Positions 32,242 to 40,819 of a DNA stretch of 64,000 nt are shown in pieces. Each line of letters begins with the position of its first letter. Positions within the stretch are counted from its first letter, which is position 1. Under the pieces are notes generated by a model, which was not told where the DNA came from, searched no databases, and saw only the letters and a program-made list of their open reading frames with translations. The DNA comes from Streptomyces sp. YIM 130001 (GTDB lineage Bacteria > Actinomycetota > Actinomycetes > Streptomycetales > Streptomycetaceae). The stretch is taken from NCBI RefSeq assembly GCF_003574445.1, contig NZ_KZ984568.1, positions 62,001-126,000 of the forward strand, given 5' to 3'. The translations under genes and the position numbers were made by a program.

Positions 32242-33021
32242 ATGACCCAGTCGATTGCGGAAGTGCAAGTACTGCCCCAGCGGCCGATGTTCGTGACCGT
32301 CACCGCGGTGCGACGCCTCTCGCCACGCATGGCGCGGATCACCCTCGCCGGGCCGAGTGTGCGCGATTTCGCGTACTCGGGGCCCGATCAGCTGGCACGC
32401 GTCTTCTTCCCGGTGAGCACCGACTTCCGCCTGCCGCAGACCGACCGGTGGTGGCCCGAACTGCAGGCGATGCCCGACGAGCGCCGCCCGGTTCTGCGCA
32501 ATTACACCGTCCGCCGGATCGACCGGGCTAGCGGAGAGCTGGACATCGACTTCGTGCTGCACGGCGACAGCGGACCCGCGTCGGCGTGGGCGTGCTCGGC
32601 GGTGCCGGGCGATCGCCTCGGCATCCTCAGCGACGGTTCCTTCTACCGTCCGGGCGACGCGGACTGGCAGCTGATCATCGGGGACGAGACGGCGCTGCCG
32701 GCGATCGCCTCGATCCTGGAGGGGCTGCGAACCCCCGCGCGCGTACTGCTCGAAGTGGGCGACGAACGCGATGCGCTCGGCCTCGCCGCCCCCGCGACCT
32801 GGCTGTACCGGTCGGGGCCGCGCGGCTCGCGGGTCCTGGAGGCGCTGCGGGAGACGCCGTTCCCGGAGGGCAAGCCGTACGTGTGGGTCGCCGGTGAGTC
32901 GAGGCTGGCCACCTCGGTCCGGCGCTACCTGGTCGATGAGCGGTCCCTCGACAAGGAGCAGATCTACTTCTGCGGTTACTGGCGCGCCGACCGGGCTCCC
33001 GCACAACCGGCTGCCGTCTGA
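32242..33021 (+). CDS. Siderophore-interacting protein (ferric-siderophore reductase, SIP family)
   Basis: 259 residues from ATG 32242. An N-terminal FAD-binding barrel includes RNYTVRRID (about residues 86-94), the flavin-contact motif. The C-terminal SIP domain contains LIIGDETALPAIASILEG and ends YVWVAGESRLATSVRRYLVDE with IYFCGYWR. It is expected to reduce ferric siderophores in the cytoplasm to release iron, using NAD(P)H. A single gene under an iron box; no siderophore biosynthesis genes are adjacent. Confidence 0.93.
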   Translation: MTQSIAEVQVLPQRPMFVTVTAVRRLSPRMARITLAGPSVRDFAYSGPDQLARVFFPVSTDFRLPQTDRWWPELQAMPDERRPVLRNYTVRRIDRASGELDIDFVLHGDSGPASAWACSAVPGDRLGILSDGSFYRPGDADWQLIIGDETALPAIASILEGLRTPARVLLEVGDERDALGLAAPATWLYRSGPRGSRVLEALRETPFPEGKPYVWVAGESRLATSVRRYLVDERSLDKEQIYFCGYWRADRAPAQPAAV

Positions 33022-33061
33022 GCGCCTGGGCCGGTGCTCGTGGTGCGGGTCCGCGGTGCCC

Positions 33062-33487
33062 TCAGACCGGTTCCTCCGCTGTGGTCGCGTCCATCCACGT
33101 GACCTCCCAGTGGTGGCCGTCCGGGTCGTAGAACGAACGGCCGTACATCAAGCCGTAGTCCACCGGCTCGGCCGCCGGGGTGCCTCCGGCCGCCAGTGCT
33201 GCGTCGGCGAGCCTGTCCACGTCAGCGCGGGTCTCGGCGCTCAGGCAGAGCAGGACCGCGGTGGACCGGGTGGAGTCGGCGAGGGGCTTCTTGGCGAAGT
33301 CGGCCAGGCGTTCCTTCGTCATCAGCATGGCGTAGATGGTGTCGCTGATGACGAGGCAGGCGGTGTTCTCGTCGCTGAAGAACGGGTTGAAGGAGTAGCC
33401 GATCTCCTCGAAGAACTTCCGGGATTTCGTCAGGTCGTCGACGGCCAGATTGATGAAGATCATCTGTTGGTAGCTGCCGGTGGCCAT
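33062..33487 (-). CDS. VOC-family (glyoxalase/bleomycin-resistance-like) protein
   Basis: 141 residues from ATG 33487, convergent with the SIP gene (40 bases apart). A glyoxalase-type fold: MIFINLAVDDLTKSRKFFEEIGY at the N-terminus and SFYDPDGHHWEVTWMD at the C-terminus, the standard closing strand with a potential metal-ligand glutamate. One VOC unit with two beta-alpha-beta3 modules. Substrate unknown; homologues in Streptomyces are often annotated as lactoylglutathione-lyase-like. Confidence 0.85.
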   Translation of the reverse strand: MATGSYQQMIFINLAVDDLTKSRKFFEEIGYSFNPFFSDENTACLVISDTIYAMLMTKERLADFAKKPLADSTRSTAVLLCLSAETRADVDRLADAALAAGGTPAAEPVDYGLMYGRSFYDPDGHHWEVTWMDATTAEEPV

Positions 33488-33574
33488 GTCTGTCGCTCCT
33501 CGGTCGATGCCCTGGCGTTCGCAGAGATAGACCGGGGTGCCGCGCGGAACTCATCGCCCGCGCGGGAAAATTCT

Positions 33575-34951
33575 TCACGACATCAGGCCGACAGTGGCCA
33601 GCCTGCCGATCGCCCAGGTCAGCGGCCCGAACACGGCAAGCAGAATGGCCAACCGAAGTCCGGCCGCAGCCCTCAACAGCGATACGGGAGCGCCGAGTCG
33701 GAGCAGAGCGGCCGTGGTGAGCGACCTCTCCTGGCGCGATTCGACGGCCGCGCTCAGCAGTGTCAGCGCGGTGCAGCCGGCGACCAGGCAGGCGCCCAGA
33801 ACGGTCAGCGGGCCCATGGACGTCGCGGCGCCCTCGCGCAGCGACGCATTGCTCTCGTGCAACGTCGCCACCGCGACGGCGACCGCCGCCACGGCGCACA
33901 CCACACCGAGCGGACGCCCGATCCGCCGGGCCTCCTCCTGCAGTACCCGGCCGCCGAGCAGTCGCGCGGCCCCGGGTCGCAGGGCCCCCAGCACCTTCCC
34001 GCAGAGGTAGGTGAGGCCTGGACCGGCGAGGGCGAGGCCGACGGCGGTGACGGCAAGTCCGAAGAGCACGGAGGCGGGTGTGCCGCCGGCCAGACGCCCC
34101 GGCAGCGGGAGCGCGCTCTGTCCGCTGCGCGCCGCGTACATCTCCAGGGCCACACCGGCCGCCATCAGAGCAACGCCCCACGGCAGCCCGGTCGGTGCGG
34201 GCGCTGGAGCCGGCGGCTCGGGCACCGACAGGAAGGGGGCGTCGGCGGGGGAGGGGTCGTCGGCCCGGACGGGCCCCGCCTCCGCGCCGGCGGCCGTGAC
34301 GGCCGCCATCGCCAACTCCCGTCGCTCGCCCGGAACTTCGACGCCGAGTGAGGCCGGGTCGTGCTCCGCGTCCAGCAACTCGTCCGCCGCCGGCAGGGGC
34401 TCCGGGGTGGATGCCCGCTCGGTCGTGGCGGCCGTTCCGCCCCGCGCCGGCTTGAGCGCGAGGGCACTCGCCAGGGCGCCGGCCACCGGTACCACGGCAA
34501 GGAGTGTCAGGGCCGCGGGGAGCGGCAACGGCTGGTCCGCGGCGAGCAGTTCACGTGCCGCGCCGTCGAACGGCAGCCCCGACAGATCGCCGCGCAGATG
34601 CAGGAAGAACAGCAGCGCGACCATCGAGCCGAGCAGACAGGACACTGCGGTGGACACGGCGGCGAGAGTCATCAGGCGGGCGGGGCCGAGTCCGACGGCC
34701 GAGAGCCCGGCACGCGGCCGGATCCCCGGGTCGGTCCGTGACACGGCCACAGCCAGCTGGATCGTCGCGGCCACCGGAGCCACGCACCAGGCGAGCCGGA
34801 GCAGTGAGCCGCTCGCGGCCTGCACGTGGCCGAGCGCATGCCCGAGTGTGCACAGGAGCAGGAACCCGGTGCCGGCCGATGCGGCCGCGACCGAAAGGCG
34901 GCGCAGCAGGACGACCGGGTGGGCGCCACGGGCTAGACGGAGAGCGAGCAC
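33575..34951 (-). CDS. ABC transporter permease, FtsX/MacB-like
   Basis: 458 residues from GTG 34951, overlapping the ATPase gene by 19 bases. About eight to ten hydrophobic helices occur in two sets. Examples are VVLLRRLSVAAASAGTGFLLLC, LMTLAAVSTAVSCLLGSMVALLFFL and ALTLLAVVPVAGALASALAL in the first half, and GVVCAVAAVAVAVATL and MGPLTVLGACLVAGCTALTLLSAAVE in the second. An acidic, proline-rich cytoplasmic or extracytoplasmic loop lies between (about residues 185-255). The family assignment rests on partnership with the ATPase and on topology. Substrate unknown. Confidence 0.7.
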   Translation of the reverse strand: MLALRLARGAHPVVLLRRLSVAAASAGTGFLLLCTLGHALGHVQAASGSLLRLAWCVAPVAATIQLAVAVSRTDPGIRPRAGLSAVGLGPARLMTLAAVSTAVSCLLGSMVALLFFLHLRGDLSGLPFDGAARELLAADQPLPLPAALTLLAVVPVAGALASALALKPARGGTAATTERASTPEPLPAADELLDAEHDPASLGVEVPGERRELAMAAVTAAGAEAGPVRADDPSPADAPFLSVPEPPAPAPAPTGLPWGVALMAAGVALEMYAARSGQSALPLPGRLAGGTPASVLFGLAVTAVGLALAGPGLTYLCGKVLGALRPGAARLLGGRVLQEEARRIGRPLGVVCAVAAVAVAVATLHESNASLREGAATSMGPLTVLGACLVAGCTALTLLSAAVESRQERSLTTAALLRLGAPVSLLRAAAGLRLAILLAVFGPLTWAIGRLATVGLMS

Positions 34952-35658
34952 GCCGCCCCTTCCCCTTCGGGCGTACGGGCGGCGTGCACCCGGCGGCCGT
35001 CGAGCAGGGACACCGCGCGGTCGGCGAGGGCCGCGACGGTGTCGTCGTGGGTGGCGAGCACCATCGTGATGCCGTGGGTGCGGGCCGCGGTGGTGAGCGT
35101 GCGCAGCACATGGGTGCGGTCGGCGCGGTGCAGCGGTGCGGTGGGCTCGTCGGCGAAGATCACGGTCGGCTCGGTGACCAGGGCGCGGGTGATGGCGACT
35201 CGCTGGCGTTCGGCCTGGGTCAGCGCGTGCGGGCGCTTGCGGGCGCAGGCGCCGACATCCAGGCGTTCCAGCCATTCGACGGCGACCTTGCGCGAGGGGC
35301 GGTTCGCGTAGCCGCGCAGCAGGAGCGGCAGGGCCGCGTTCTCCCAGGCGTTGAGCTCGGGGACCAGATGCGGTTCGGGGTCGATCCAGCCGAAGCGGTC
35401 CCGGCGCAGCCGTTCCCGGGTCAGCGGGCCCATGGTGTGTACGGGAGTGGAGTTGAACCACACCTCGCCCTGGCGGGCGACGAGTTGACCCGAGAGGCAC
35501 TGCAGCAGGGTCGTCTTTCCGGAGCCGCGGGGGCCGGTCACGGCGAGGATCTCGCCGTCCTGGACACCGAGCGACACCCCGGTCAGAGCGGGTGATCCAT
35601 TGCGGGAGACGTGCAGGGCGCGGGCCCAGAGCACGTCGTTGTCCGGCGGGGCAACCAT
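34933..35658 (-). CDS. ABC transporter ATP-binding protein, LolD/MacB type
   Basis: 241 residues from ATG 35658, with GAGG about ten bases upstream; GTG 35670 is an alternative. Walker A is GPRGSGKTT, Walker B VIFADEPT and the switch region VLATHDD. The ABC signature is degenerate, reading LTQAERQRVAITRAL where LSGGQ is usual. The ATPase still has Q-loop-like and D-loop-like segments. It is coupled to the permease gene, forming a two-gene export-type system, with no substrate-binding protein present. Confidence 0.85.
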   Translation of the reverse strand: MVAPPDNDVLWARALHVSRNGSPALTGVSLGVQDGEILAVTGPRGSGKTTLLQCLSGQLVARQGEVWFNSTPVHTMGPLTRERLRRDRFGWIDPEPHLVPELNAWENAALPLLLRGYANRPSRKVAVEWLERLDVGACARKRPHALTQAERQRVAITRALVTEPTVIFADEPTAPLHRADRTHVLRTLTTAARTHGITMVLATHDDTVAALADRAVSLLDGRRVHAARTPEGEGAACSLSV

Positions 35659-35753
35659 GGCGAACAGCACCTCGGTTCAGTGACGACGGTGACTCGGCTC
35701 GAGCAGGTGGGCCCCTGGGGCTTGTCGTTGGGGCTTGTCTCCTCGAGCCCCGG

Positions 35754-35768
35754 CGGGGGACTCCCCCG
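35754..35768 (-). terminator. Small hairpin upstream of the ABC gene pair
   Basis: CGGGGG/CCCCCG with a 3-base loop in the otherwise unassigned stretch 35659-35840. A direct repeat GGGGCTTGTC (35717 and 35730) is nearby. It may be a transcription stop or part of the ABC operon leader. Nothing else was recognised in this gap. Confidence 0.35.
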
Positions 35769-35840
35769 TTTGAGGGAACGAGGACAGGGTCGATTCGGTC
35801 ACTGGCACCGTAGGGACACGGCTGCGGGGAGCGGACAACG

Positions 35841-35892
35841 CGCGGCCCGGCCCTGCCCCGTTCTCACTCGAACGGGGCAGGGTCGGGCCGCG
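35841..35892 (-). terminator. Strong terminator after the aminotransferase
   Basis: A 23-bp stem (35841-35863 with 35870-35892) with a single G-T wobble and a 6-base loop TCACTC; the outer arms read CGCGGCCCG and CGGGCCGCG. It lies 32 bases past the aminotransferase stop on the minus strand. It is symmetric enough to stop transcription from either side. Confidence 0.85.
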
Positions 35893-35923
35893 TGGGGCTC
35901 CCTGGCGACGGGAGCAGGCCGGT

Positions 35924-37309
35924 CTAGAGCTTCGTCCAGGCCTCGGTGAGCACCGTGCGCAGGATCTGCTCGATCTCGTCGAACGTCGACCGGTCCGCGA
36001 TCAGCGGCGGCGCGAGCTGCACCACGGGGTCACCGCGGTCGTCGGCCCGGCAGTACAGGCCGTTCTCGTACAGCGCCTTGGAGAGGAAGCCGTAGAGGAC
36101 GCGCTCGGTCTCCTCGTCGTTGAACGTCTCCTTGGTGGCCTTGTCCTTGACGAGTTCGATGCCGTAGAAGAAGCCGTTGCCGCGGACGTCGCCGACGATC
36201 GGGAGGTCGTGCAGCTTCTCCAGGGTGGCGCGGAAGGTGCCCTCGTTGTCCAGGACGTGCTGGTTGAGGCCTTCGCGCTCGAAGATGTCGAGGTTGGTGA
36301 GGGCCACGGCGGCGGAGACCGGGTGGCCGCCGAAGGTGTAGCCGTGCAGGAAGGTGTTGTCGCCCTGGTAGAACGGCTCGGCCAGGCGGTCGGAGATGAC
36401 GCAGGCGCCGATCGGCGAGTAGCCCGAGGTCATGCCCTTGGCGCAGGTGATCATGTCCGGTACGTAGCCGAACTTGTCGCAGGCGAAGGTCGTGCCGAGC
36501 CGGCCGAAGGCGCAGATCACCTCGTCGGAGACGAGCAGCACGTCGTACTGGTCGCAGATCTCGCGGACCCGCTGGAAGTAGCCGGGCGGGGGCGGGAAGC
36601 AGCCGCCGGCGTTCTGCACGGGCTCCAGGAAGACGGCGGCGACCGTGTCGGGGCCCTCGAAGAGGATCTGCTGCTCGATCTGGTCGGCGGCCCATCGGCC
36701 GTAGGCCACCGGGGCGTCGGCGTGGGCGTAGCTCGGGGCGCGGTAGATGTTGGTGTTCGGGACCTTGTGGGCGCCGGGGACCAGCGGCTCGAACGGGGCC
36801 CTCAGGGCGGGCAGTCCGGTGATGGACAGGGCGCCCTGCGGGGTGCCGTGGTAGGCGACGGCGCGCGAGATGACCTTGTGCTTGGTGGGCTTGCCGACGA
36901 GCTTGAAGTACTGCTTCGCCAGCTTCCAGGCGGTCTCGACAGCCTCGCCGCCGCCGGTGGTGAAGAAGACCTTGTTCAGGTCGCCGGGGGCGTGGTGCGC
37001 GAGGCGCTCGGCCAGCTCGACGGCCTTCGGGTGGGCGTAGGACCACACCGGGAAGAACGAGAGCTCCTGGGCCTGCTTGTAGGCGGTCTCGGCGAGTTCG
37101 ACGCGGCCGTGCCCCGCGTTCACGACGAACAGGCCGGCGAGGCCGTCGAGGTAGCGCTTGCCCTTGTCGTCGTAGATGTAGGTGCCCTCACCGCGCACGA
37201 TGGTGGGCACCGGTGAGTTCTCGTAGTCCGACATGCGGGTGAAGTGCATCCACAGGTGGTCGTACGCGGTGCGGCTGAGGTCCTTGCTCACGGCTATCGG
37301 GTTCCCCAC
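35924..37309 (-). CDS. Class III PLP aminotransferase, probably putrescine/diamine- or omega-amino-acid:pyruvate type
   Basis: 461 residues from GTG 37309, or 455 from GTG 37291. The class III fold is complete: FFTTGGGEAVETAWKLAKQY, the cofactor-contact VAYHG, DEVICAFGRLG and the lysine loop TCAKGMTSGYSPIGA (Lys in AKG), followed by LHGYTFGGHPVSAA. The N-terminus (DHLWMHFTRMSDYENSPVPTIVRGEG) matches diamine/beta-alanine:pyruvate aminotransferases. It overlaps the Lrp regulator by 16 bases and faces an aldehyde dehydrogenase, so a diamine-catabolic role is likely. The exact substrate cannot be read from sequence. Confidence 0.88.
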   Translation of the reverse strand: MGNPIAVSKDLSRTAYDHLWMHFTRMSDYENSPVPTIVRGEGTYIYDDKGKRYLDGLAGLFVVNAGHGRVELAETAYKQAQELSFFPVWSYAHPKAVELAERLAHHAPGDLNKVFFTTGGGEAVETAWKLAKQYFKLVGKPTKHKVISRAVAYHGTPQGALSITGLPALRAPFEPLVPGAHKVPNTNIYRAPSYAHADAPVAYGRWAADQIEQQILFEGPDTVAAVFLEPVQNAGGCFPPPPGYFQRVREICDQYDVLLVSDEVICAFGRLGTTFACDKFGYVPDMITCAKGMTSGYSPIGACVISDRLAEPFYQGDNTFLHGYTFGGHPVSAAVALTNLDIFEREGLNQHVLDNEGTFRATLEKLHDLPIVGDVRGNGFFYGIELVKDKATKETFNDEETERVLYGFLSKALYENGLYCRADDRGDPVVQLAPPLIADRSTFDEIEQILRTVLTEAWTKL

Positions 37310-37833
37310 ATGTAGGTCTGCTTCTTGAGCTTCAGGTAAACGAAGCTCTCGGTGGAGCGCACGCCGGGCAGCGTCCGGACGCGCTTGTTGATCACCTCGA
37401 GGAGGTGGTCGTCGTCCTCGCAGACGATTTCCACCATCAGGTCGAAGGACCCTGCGGTGATCACGATGTACTCGACTTCCTCCATGGCCTCGAGCGCGTC
37501 GGCGACGGGGTCGAGGTCCCCGTCGACGTGGATGCCGAGCATCGCCTGGCGGCGGAAGCCCACGGTGAGCGGGTCCGTGACCGCGACGATCTGCATCACG
37601 CCCTGGTCGAGCAGCTTCTGGACGCGCTGGCGCACGGCGGCCTCGGAGAGTCCGACGGCCTTGCCGATCGCGGCGTACGGGCGGCGGCCGTCCTCCTGGA
37701 GCTGCTCGATGATCGCGAGGGACACGGCGTCGACCGAGCCTGAGGAGCGCCGGGACGGGTCGTTCCCGGCCGCGGGGGCCGGGACGCGGGATGTGCCGTG
37801 ACCGTTGCTGGAATCTGCGCTTCGACTGACCAC
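37294..37833 (-). CDS. Lrp/AsnC-family regulator of the diamine genes
   Basis: 179 residues from GTG 37833; GTG 37848 is also possible and neither has a strong ribosome binding site. A poorly conserved N-terminus of ~30 residues precedes the helix-turn-helix (IIEQLQEDGRRPYAAIGKAVGLSEAAVRQRVQKLLDQGV). A RAM/AsnC ligand domain follows (FRRQAMLGIHVDGDLD...VEYIVITAGSFDLMVEIVCEDDDHLL). It is co-transcribed with the aminotransferase and divergent from an aldehyde dehydrogenase. By memory, the S. coelicolor counterpart has been linked to polyamine utilisation. Confidence 0.9.
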   Translation of the reverse strand: MVSRSADSSNGHGTSRVPAPAAGNDPSRRSSGSVDAVSLAIIEQLQEDGRRPYAAIGKAVGLSEAAVRQRVQKLLDQGVMQIVAVTDPLTVGFRRQAMLGIHVDGDLDPVADALEAMEEVEYIVITAGSFDLMVEIVCEDDDHLLEVINKRVRTLPGVRSTESFVYLKLKKQTYMWGTR

Positions 37834-37900
37834 GCGCCCACTGTGCACGAGGTCTCGTCTGTTCCGCAAGGCCGGATCGATGAAATTCGTTGTACGTGGC

Positions 37901-37917
37901 ATTCCATGTAACGGAAT
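37901..37917. promoter_or_regulatory. Inverted repeat in the Lrp/aldehyde dehydrogenase divergent region
   Basis: ATTCC-N7-GGAAT (ATTCCATGTAACGGAAT). It includes the 8-mer ACGGAATC (37911-37918), which recurs in the promoter of the second aldehyde dehydrogenase. It lies 23 bases upstream of the -35 element at 37941. Candidate site for the adjacent Lrp regulator; inference. Confidence 0.45.
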
Positions 37918-37940
37918 CCGCAGATGTGGTGGTCCAGCGG

Positions 37941-37970
37941 TGTCGAAAGCGTCGGTCTACGGTCTAGGGT
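37941..37970 (+). promoter_or_regulatory. Candidate promoter of the first aldehyde dehydrogenase
   Basis: TGTCGA (37941-37946), an 18-base spacer and TAGGGT (37965-37970) upstream of the GTG at 38012. The -10 is good for HrdB, the -35 moderate. Confidence 0.45.
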
Positions 37971-38011
37971 GGATGTCTCACCCATCGGACACCCACCCAG
38001 GAGGGCCGCCA

Positions 38012-39448
38012 GTGACCACCGAACTGCGTCGTCTGCGCAACTACATCGACGGGGAGTTCCGGGACGCCTCGGACGGGCGGACCACCGAGGTGGTCAACCC
38101 GGCCACGGGCGAGGCCTACGCCACCGCCCCGCTGTCCGGACAGGCCGACGTCGACGCCGCCATGGCCGCGGCAGCCGCCGCCTTCCCCGCCTGGCGCGAC
38201 CTCGTGCCCGGCGAACGCCAGAAGGCACTGCTCAAGATCGCCGACGCCTTCGAGGAGCGTGCCGAGGAACTGATCGCGATCGAGTCGGAGAACTGCGGGA
38301 AGCCGATCGGCCTGACCCGCAGCGAAGAGATTCCGATGATGCTCGACCAGATCCGGTTCTTCGCCGGCGCGGCCCGGATGCTCGAAGGGCGCGCGGGCGC
38401 CGAGTACATGGAGGGCCTCACCTCCTTCGTGCGGCGCGAGCCGATCGGAGTCTGTGCCCAGGTCGCACCCTGGAACTACCCGATGATGATGGGCGTGTGG
38501 AAGTTCGCACCGGCGCTCGCCGCGGGCAACACCGTGGTGCTCAAGCCCTCGGACACCACCCCCGCCTCCACCGTCCTGATGGCCGAGATCATCGGCTCCA
38601 TCGTCCCGAAGGGCGTCTTCAACGTCGTCACCGGCGACCGCGACACCGGCCGCCTGATGGTCGAGCACAAGACCCCGGCGATGGCATCCATCACCGGCTC
38701 CGTCCGGGCCGGAATGCAGGTCGCCGAGACCGCGGCCAAGGATCTCAAGCGGGTCCATCTGGAGCTCGGCGGCAAGGCGCCGGTCGTGGTCTTCGAGGAC
38801 GCCGACATCGCCGAGGCCGTCGGCGGCATCTCCGAGGCGGGCTTCTTCAACGCCGGCCAGGACTGTACGGCCGCCACCCGCGTCCTCGTCCACGAGTCCG
38901 TCCACGACGAGTTCGTCACCGCGCTCGCCAAGGCCGCCGCCGACACGAAGACCGGCTCGGCGGACGACGAGGACGTCGCCTACGGACCGCTCAACAACGC
39001 GAACCAGCTCGCCCAGGTCACCGGCTTCATCGACCGCCTTCCCGCCCACGCCAAGGTCGAGGCGGGCGGCCAACGCGTCGGCGACAAGGGCTACTTCTAT
39101 GCCGCGACCGTCGTCTCCGGCCTCAAGCAGGACGACGAGATCATCCAGAACGAGGTCTTCGGGCCGGTCATCACCGTGCAGTCCTTCACGGACGAGGACC
39201 AGGCGGTCTCGTACGCGAACGACGTCGAGTACGCGCTCGCCTCCTCGGTCTGGACGAAGGACCACGCACGTGCGATGCGGCTCTCCAAGGCGCTCGACTT
39301 CGGCTGCGTGTGGATCAACACCCACATCCCGCTGGTCGCCGAGATGCCGCACGGCGGATTCAAGAAGTCCGGCTACGGCAAGGACCTCTCGTCGTACGGC
39401 TTCGACGACTACACCCGGATCAAGCACGTCATGACATCGCTGGGCTGA
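38012..39448 (+). CDS. NAD-dependent aldehyde dehydrogenase (gamma-aminobutyraldehyde type)
   Basis: 478 residues from GTG 38012 with AGGAGGG upstream. The ALDH motifs are present: VAPWNYPMMMGVWKFAPALAAGN, the glutamate motif LELGGKAP, and the catalytic cysteine in FFNAGQDCTAATR. The C-terminal GFKKSGYGKDLSSYGFDDYTRIKH is close to that of gamma-aminobutyraldehyde/betaine aldehyde dehydrogenases. It likely oxidises aminobutyraldehyde made by the divergent aminotransferase into GABA. It is monocistronic and ends at a clear terminator. Confidence 0.93.
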   Translation: MTTELRRLRNYIDGEFRDASDGRTTEVVNPATGEAYATAPLSGQADVDAAMAAAAAAFPAWRDLVPGERQKALLKIADAFEERAEELIAIESENCGKPIGLTRSEEIPMMLDQIRFFAGAARMLEGRAGAEYMEGLTSFVRREPIGVCAQVAPWNYPMMMGVWKFAPALAAGNTVVLKPSDTTPASTVLMAEIIGSIVPKGVFNVVTGDRDTGRLMVEHKTPAMASITGSVRAGMQVAETAAKDLKRVHLELGGKAPVVVFEDADIAEAVGGISEAGFFNAGQDCTAATRVLVHESVHDEFVTALAKAAADTKTGSADDEDVAYGPLNNANQLAQVTGFIDRLPAHAKVEAGGQRVGDKGYFYAATVVSGLKQDDEIIQNEVFGPVITVQSFTDEDQAVSYANDVEYALASSVWTKDHARAMRLSKALDFGCVWINTHIPLVAEMPHGGFKKSGYGKDLSSYGFDDYTRIKHVMTSLG

Positions 39449-39468
39449 ACCGGCGGACGAGGCGAGCG

Positions 39469-39500
39469 CGGCCCCGGACGGGAACTTCCGTCCGGGGCCG
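39469..39500 (+). terminator. Terminator between convergent aldehyde dehydrogenase and esterase genes
   Basis: A perfect 13-bp stem CGGCCCCGGACGG/CCGTCCGGGGCCG with loop GAACTT, then TGTTGTTGTG. It lies 21 bases after the dehydrogenase stop and 12 before the end of the minus-strand esterase gene, so it could serve both. Confidence 0.85.
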
Positions 39501-39512
39501 TGTTGTTGTGGG

Positions 39513-40751
39513 TCAGTCCTGGGCGCGGGACAGGCTCTGGGCGAACACGTCCTGCGCCATGTCCTTGACGTACACCAGGCCGTCGATGTGCGGCAGGTGG
39601 GACGGGGCGAGCGAGGCGTAGCCGAACCACGGGGACTCGCGGGGCTCGGGCAAGGGGTCGCCGAGAGCGGTGGTGAGCCGGGCGGGGTCGATCAGACGCC
39701 GGTCGTCGGGGAGTCGGTGGAGGAGGCCTTCGAGGGTGCCCGCATCCGGGGCGTCCACGCCCTGGTGGCGGATGGTGCCGAGGGCGGTGGCCACGAAGGC
39801 GTACTCCTGCTCCAGGCGGGCGCTCACGAGCGCGCCGGCGCTCCACCACTCGACGAGCGGGTGGTCCCACATGCTCATCGTGCTCTGCACCCGCTGCAGA
39901 TGGGAGTTGTGGGCGAACACCAGAGTCGGGTTCCGGTCGGTGAGGGCCAGGAGATTCTCGGCCATCATCGAGTCCCGCTGGGCGAACAGCCGGTTCATGC
40001 GCTCCGGAGAGGTGTCGGTCATCCAGCGGTGGTAGCGCAGCAGGCCGGACGCGGTGCGCGCGTACAGGCGGGCCCGGTCCCAGGCCTCTCGCGAGGCGGA
40101 CCGGAGCAGGTGCGGGGTCCGGGTGTCGAGGAGAGTCGTCAGATCGTCGGCGAGCAGGCGTAGTCGACGGGCTTCGGAGGACTGGCCCACGGACCGCTCG
40201 GGCTTCATCATCGCGTCCGGGTTCGTCCAGCGGTCGTCGGCGCCGAGCAGGGTGTCGAGGGTGTCCCGGGTGCAGGGGAGCAGCTCCGTGGGAACGGCGG
40301 CGGCGAGGTAGTCGTGCAGCGCGAGGAGGGCCCGGCGGGGGCTCTCGGCGCCGGAGATCTCCAGCGGCCCGTCGAAGCCGGCGAAGCCGACCTGCTCGGA
40401 CTCGGGACGGGACGCGTTGTGGGCGCGCATCCAGCGCACCAGCTCGCGGTTGCCCGCGTGTGCGCCGAAGCCGTGGCTGAATCCGTGTGCCATGACCTCG
40501 TCGAGTGTGCCGGTCCCCGTGGTGACGTAGTCGTCGACGGTCAGGCCCAGCAGGCAGTCGCTCTCGATCGCGATCGTCCGGTAGCCCTCCTCCTCGACCA
40601 GCTGCCGGAACAGGTGATTGCGCATTTCCAGGAGTGTGTCCTCGCCGTGGGTCGGCTCGCCCAGGGCGAGCAGCCGGGGTCGGGTCCGGAGCAGGCCGAG
40701 GACGGTGGAGGCCTCGACCGGGTGGGTGGTGTCCTTGATGTCGGTAGCCAT
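39513..40751 (-). CDS. Erythromycin-esterase-family protein
   Basis: 412 residues from ATG 40751. The family hallmarks are LLALGEPTHGEDTLLEMRNHLFRQL (the GExxHG motif, about residues 30-36), IAIESDCLLGLTVDDYV, GFDGPLEISGAES and FAHNSHLQR. These supply the histidine and glutamate residues of the Ere active site. Family members hydrolyse macrolide lactones or act on other esters; resistance is not proven by sequence. It is transcribed divergently from the MerR-type regulator gene, with 68 bases between starts. Confidence 0.9.
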   Translation of the reverse strand: MATDIKDTTHPVEASTVLGLLRTRPRLLALGEPTHGEDTLLEMRNHLFRQLVEEEGYRTIAIESDCLLGLTVDDYVTTGTGTLDEVMAHGFSHGFGAHAGNRELVRWMRAHNASRPESEQVGFAGFDGPLEISGAESPRRALLALHDYLAAAVPTELLPCTRDTLDTLLGADDRWTNPDAMMKPERSVGQSSEARRLRLLADDLTTLLDTRTPHLLRSASREAWDRARLYARTASGLLRYHRWMTDTSPERMNRLFAQRDSMMAENLLALTDRNPTLVFAHNSHLQRVQSTMSMWDHPLVEWWSAGALVSARLEQEYAFVATALGTIRHQGVDAPDAGTLEGLLHRLPDDRRLIDPARLTTALGDPLPEPRESPWFGYASLAPSHLPHIDGLVYVKDMAQDVFAQSLSRAQD

Positions 40752-40780
40752 GCCTTCAACGGTATCGCTGAACTTTCGGT

Positions 40781-40793
40781 GGAAACTTTTTCC
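40781..40793. promoter_or_regulatory. 13-bp palindrome between the esterase and MerR genes
   Basis: GGAAACTTTTTCC (5-bp arms, 3-base centre) lies in the middle of the 68-base divergent gap. It is a probable binding site for the MerR regulator, which usually binds such dyads within its spacer. Promoter boxes could not be placed with confidence. Confidence 0.45.
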
Positions 40794-40819
40794 CGCAAGC
40801 CAGAGGTAGGGTCGCCTTC

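Noticed and set aside
37964..39427. 487-codon minus-strand frame over the first aldehyde dehydrogenase
   Set aside because: Shadow of a gene with complete ALDH motifs; no ribosome binding site.
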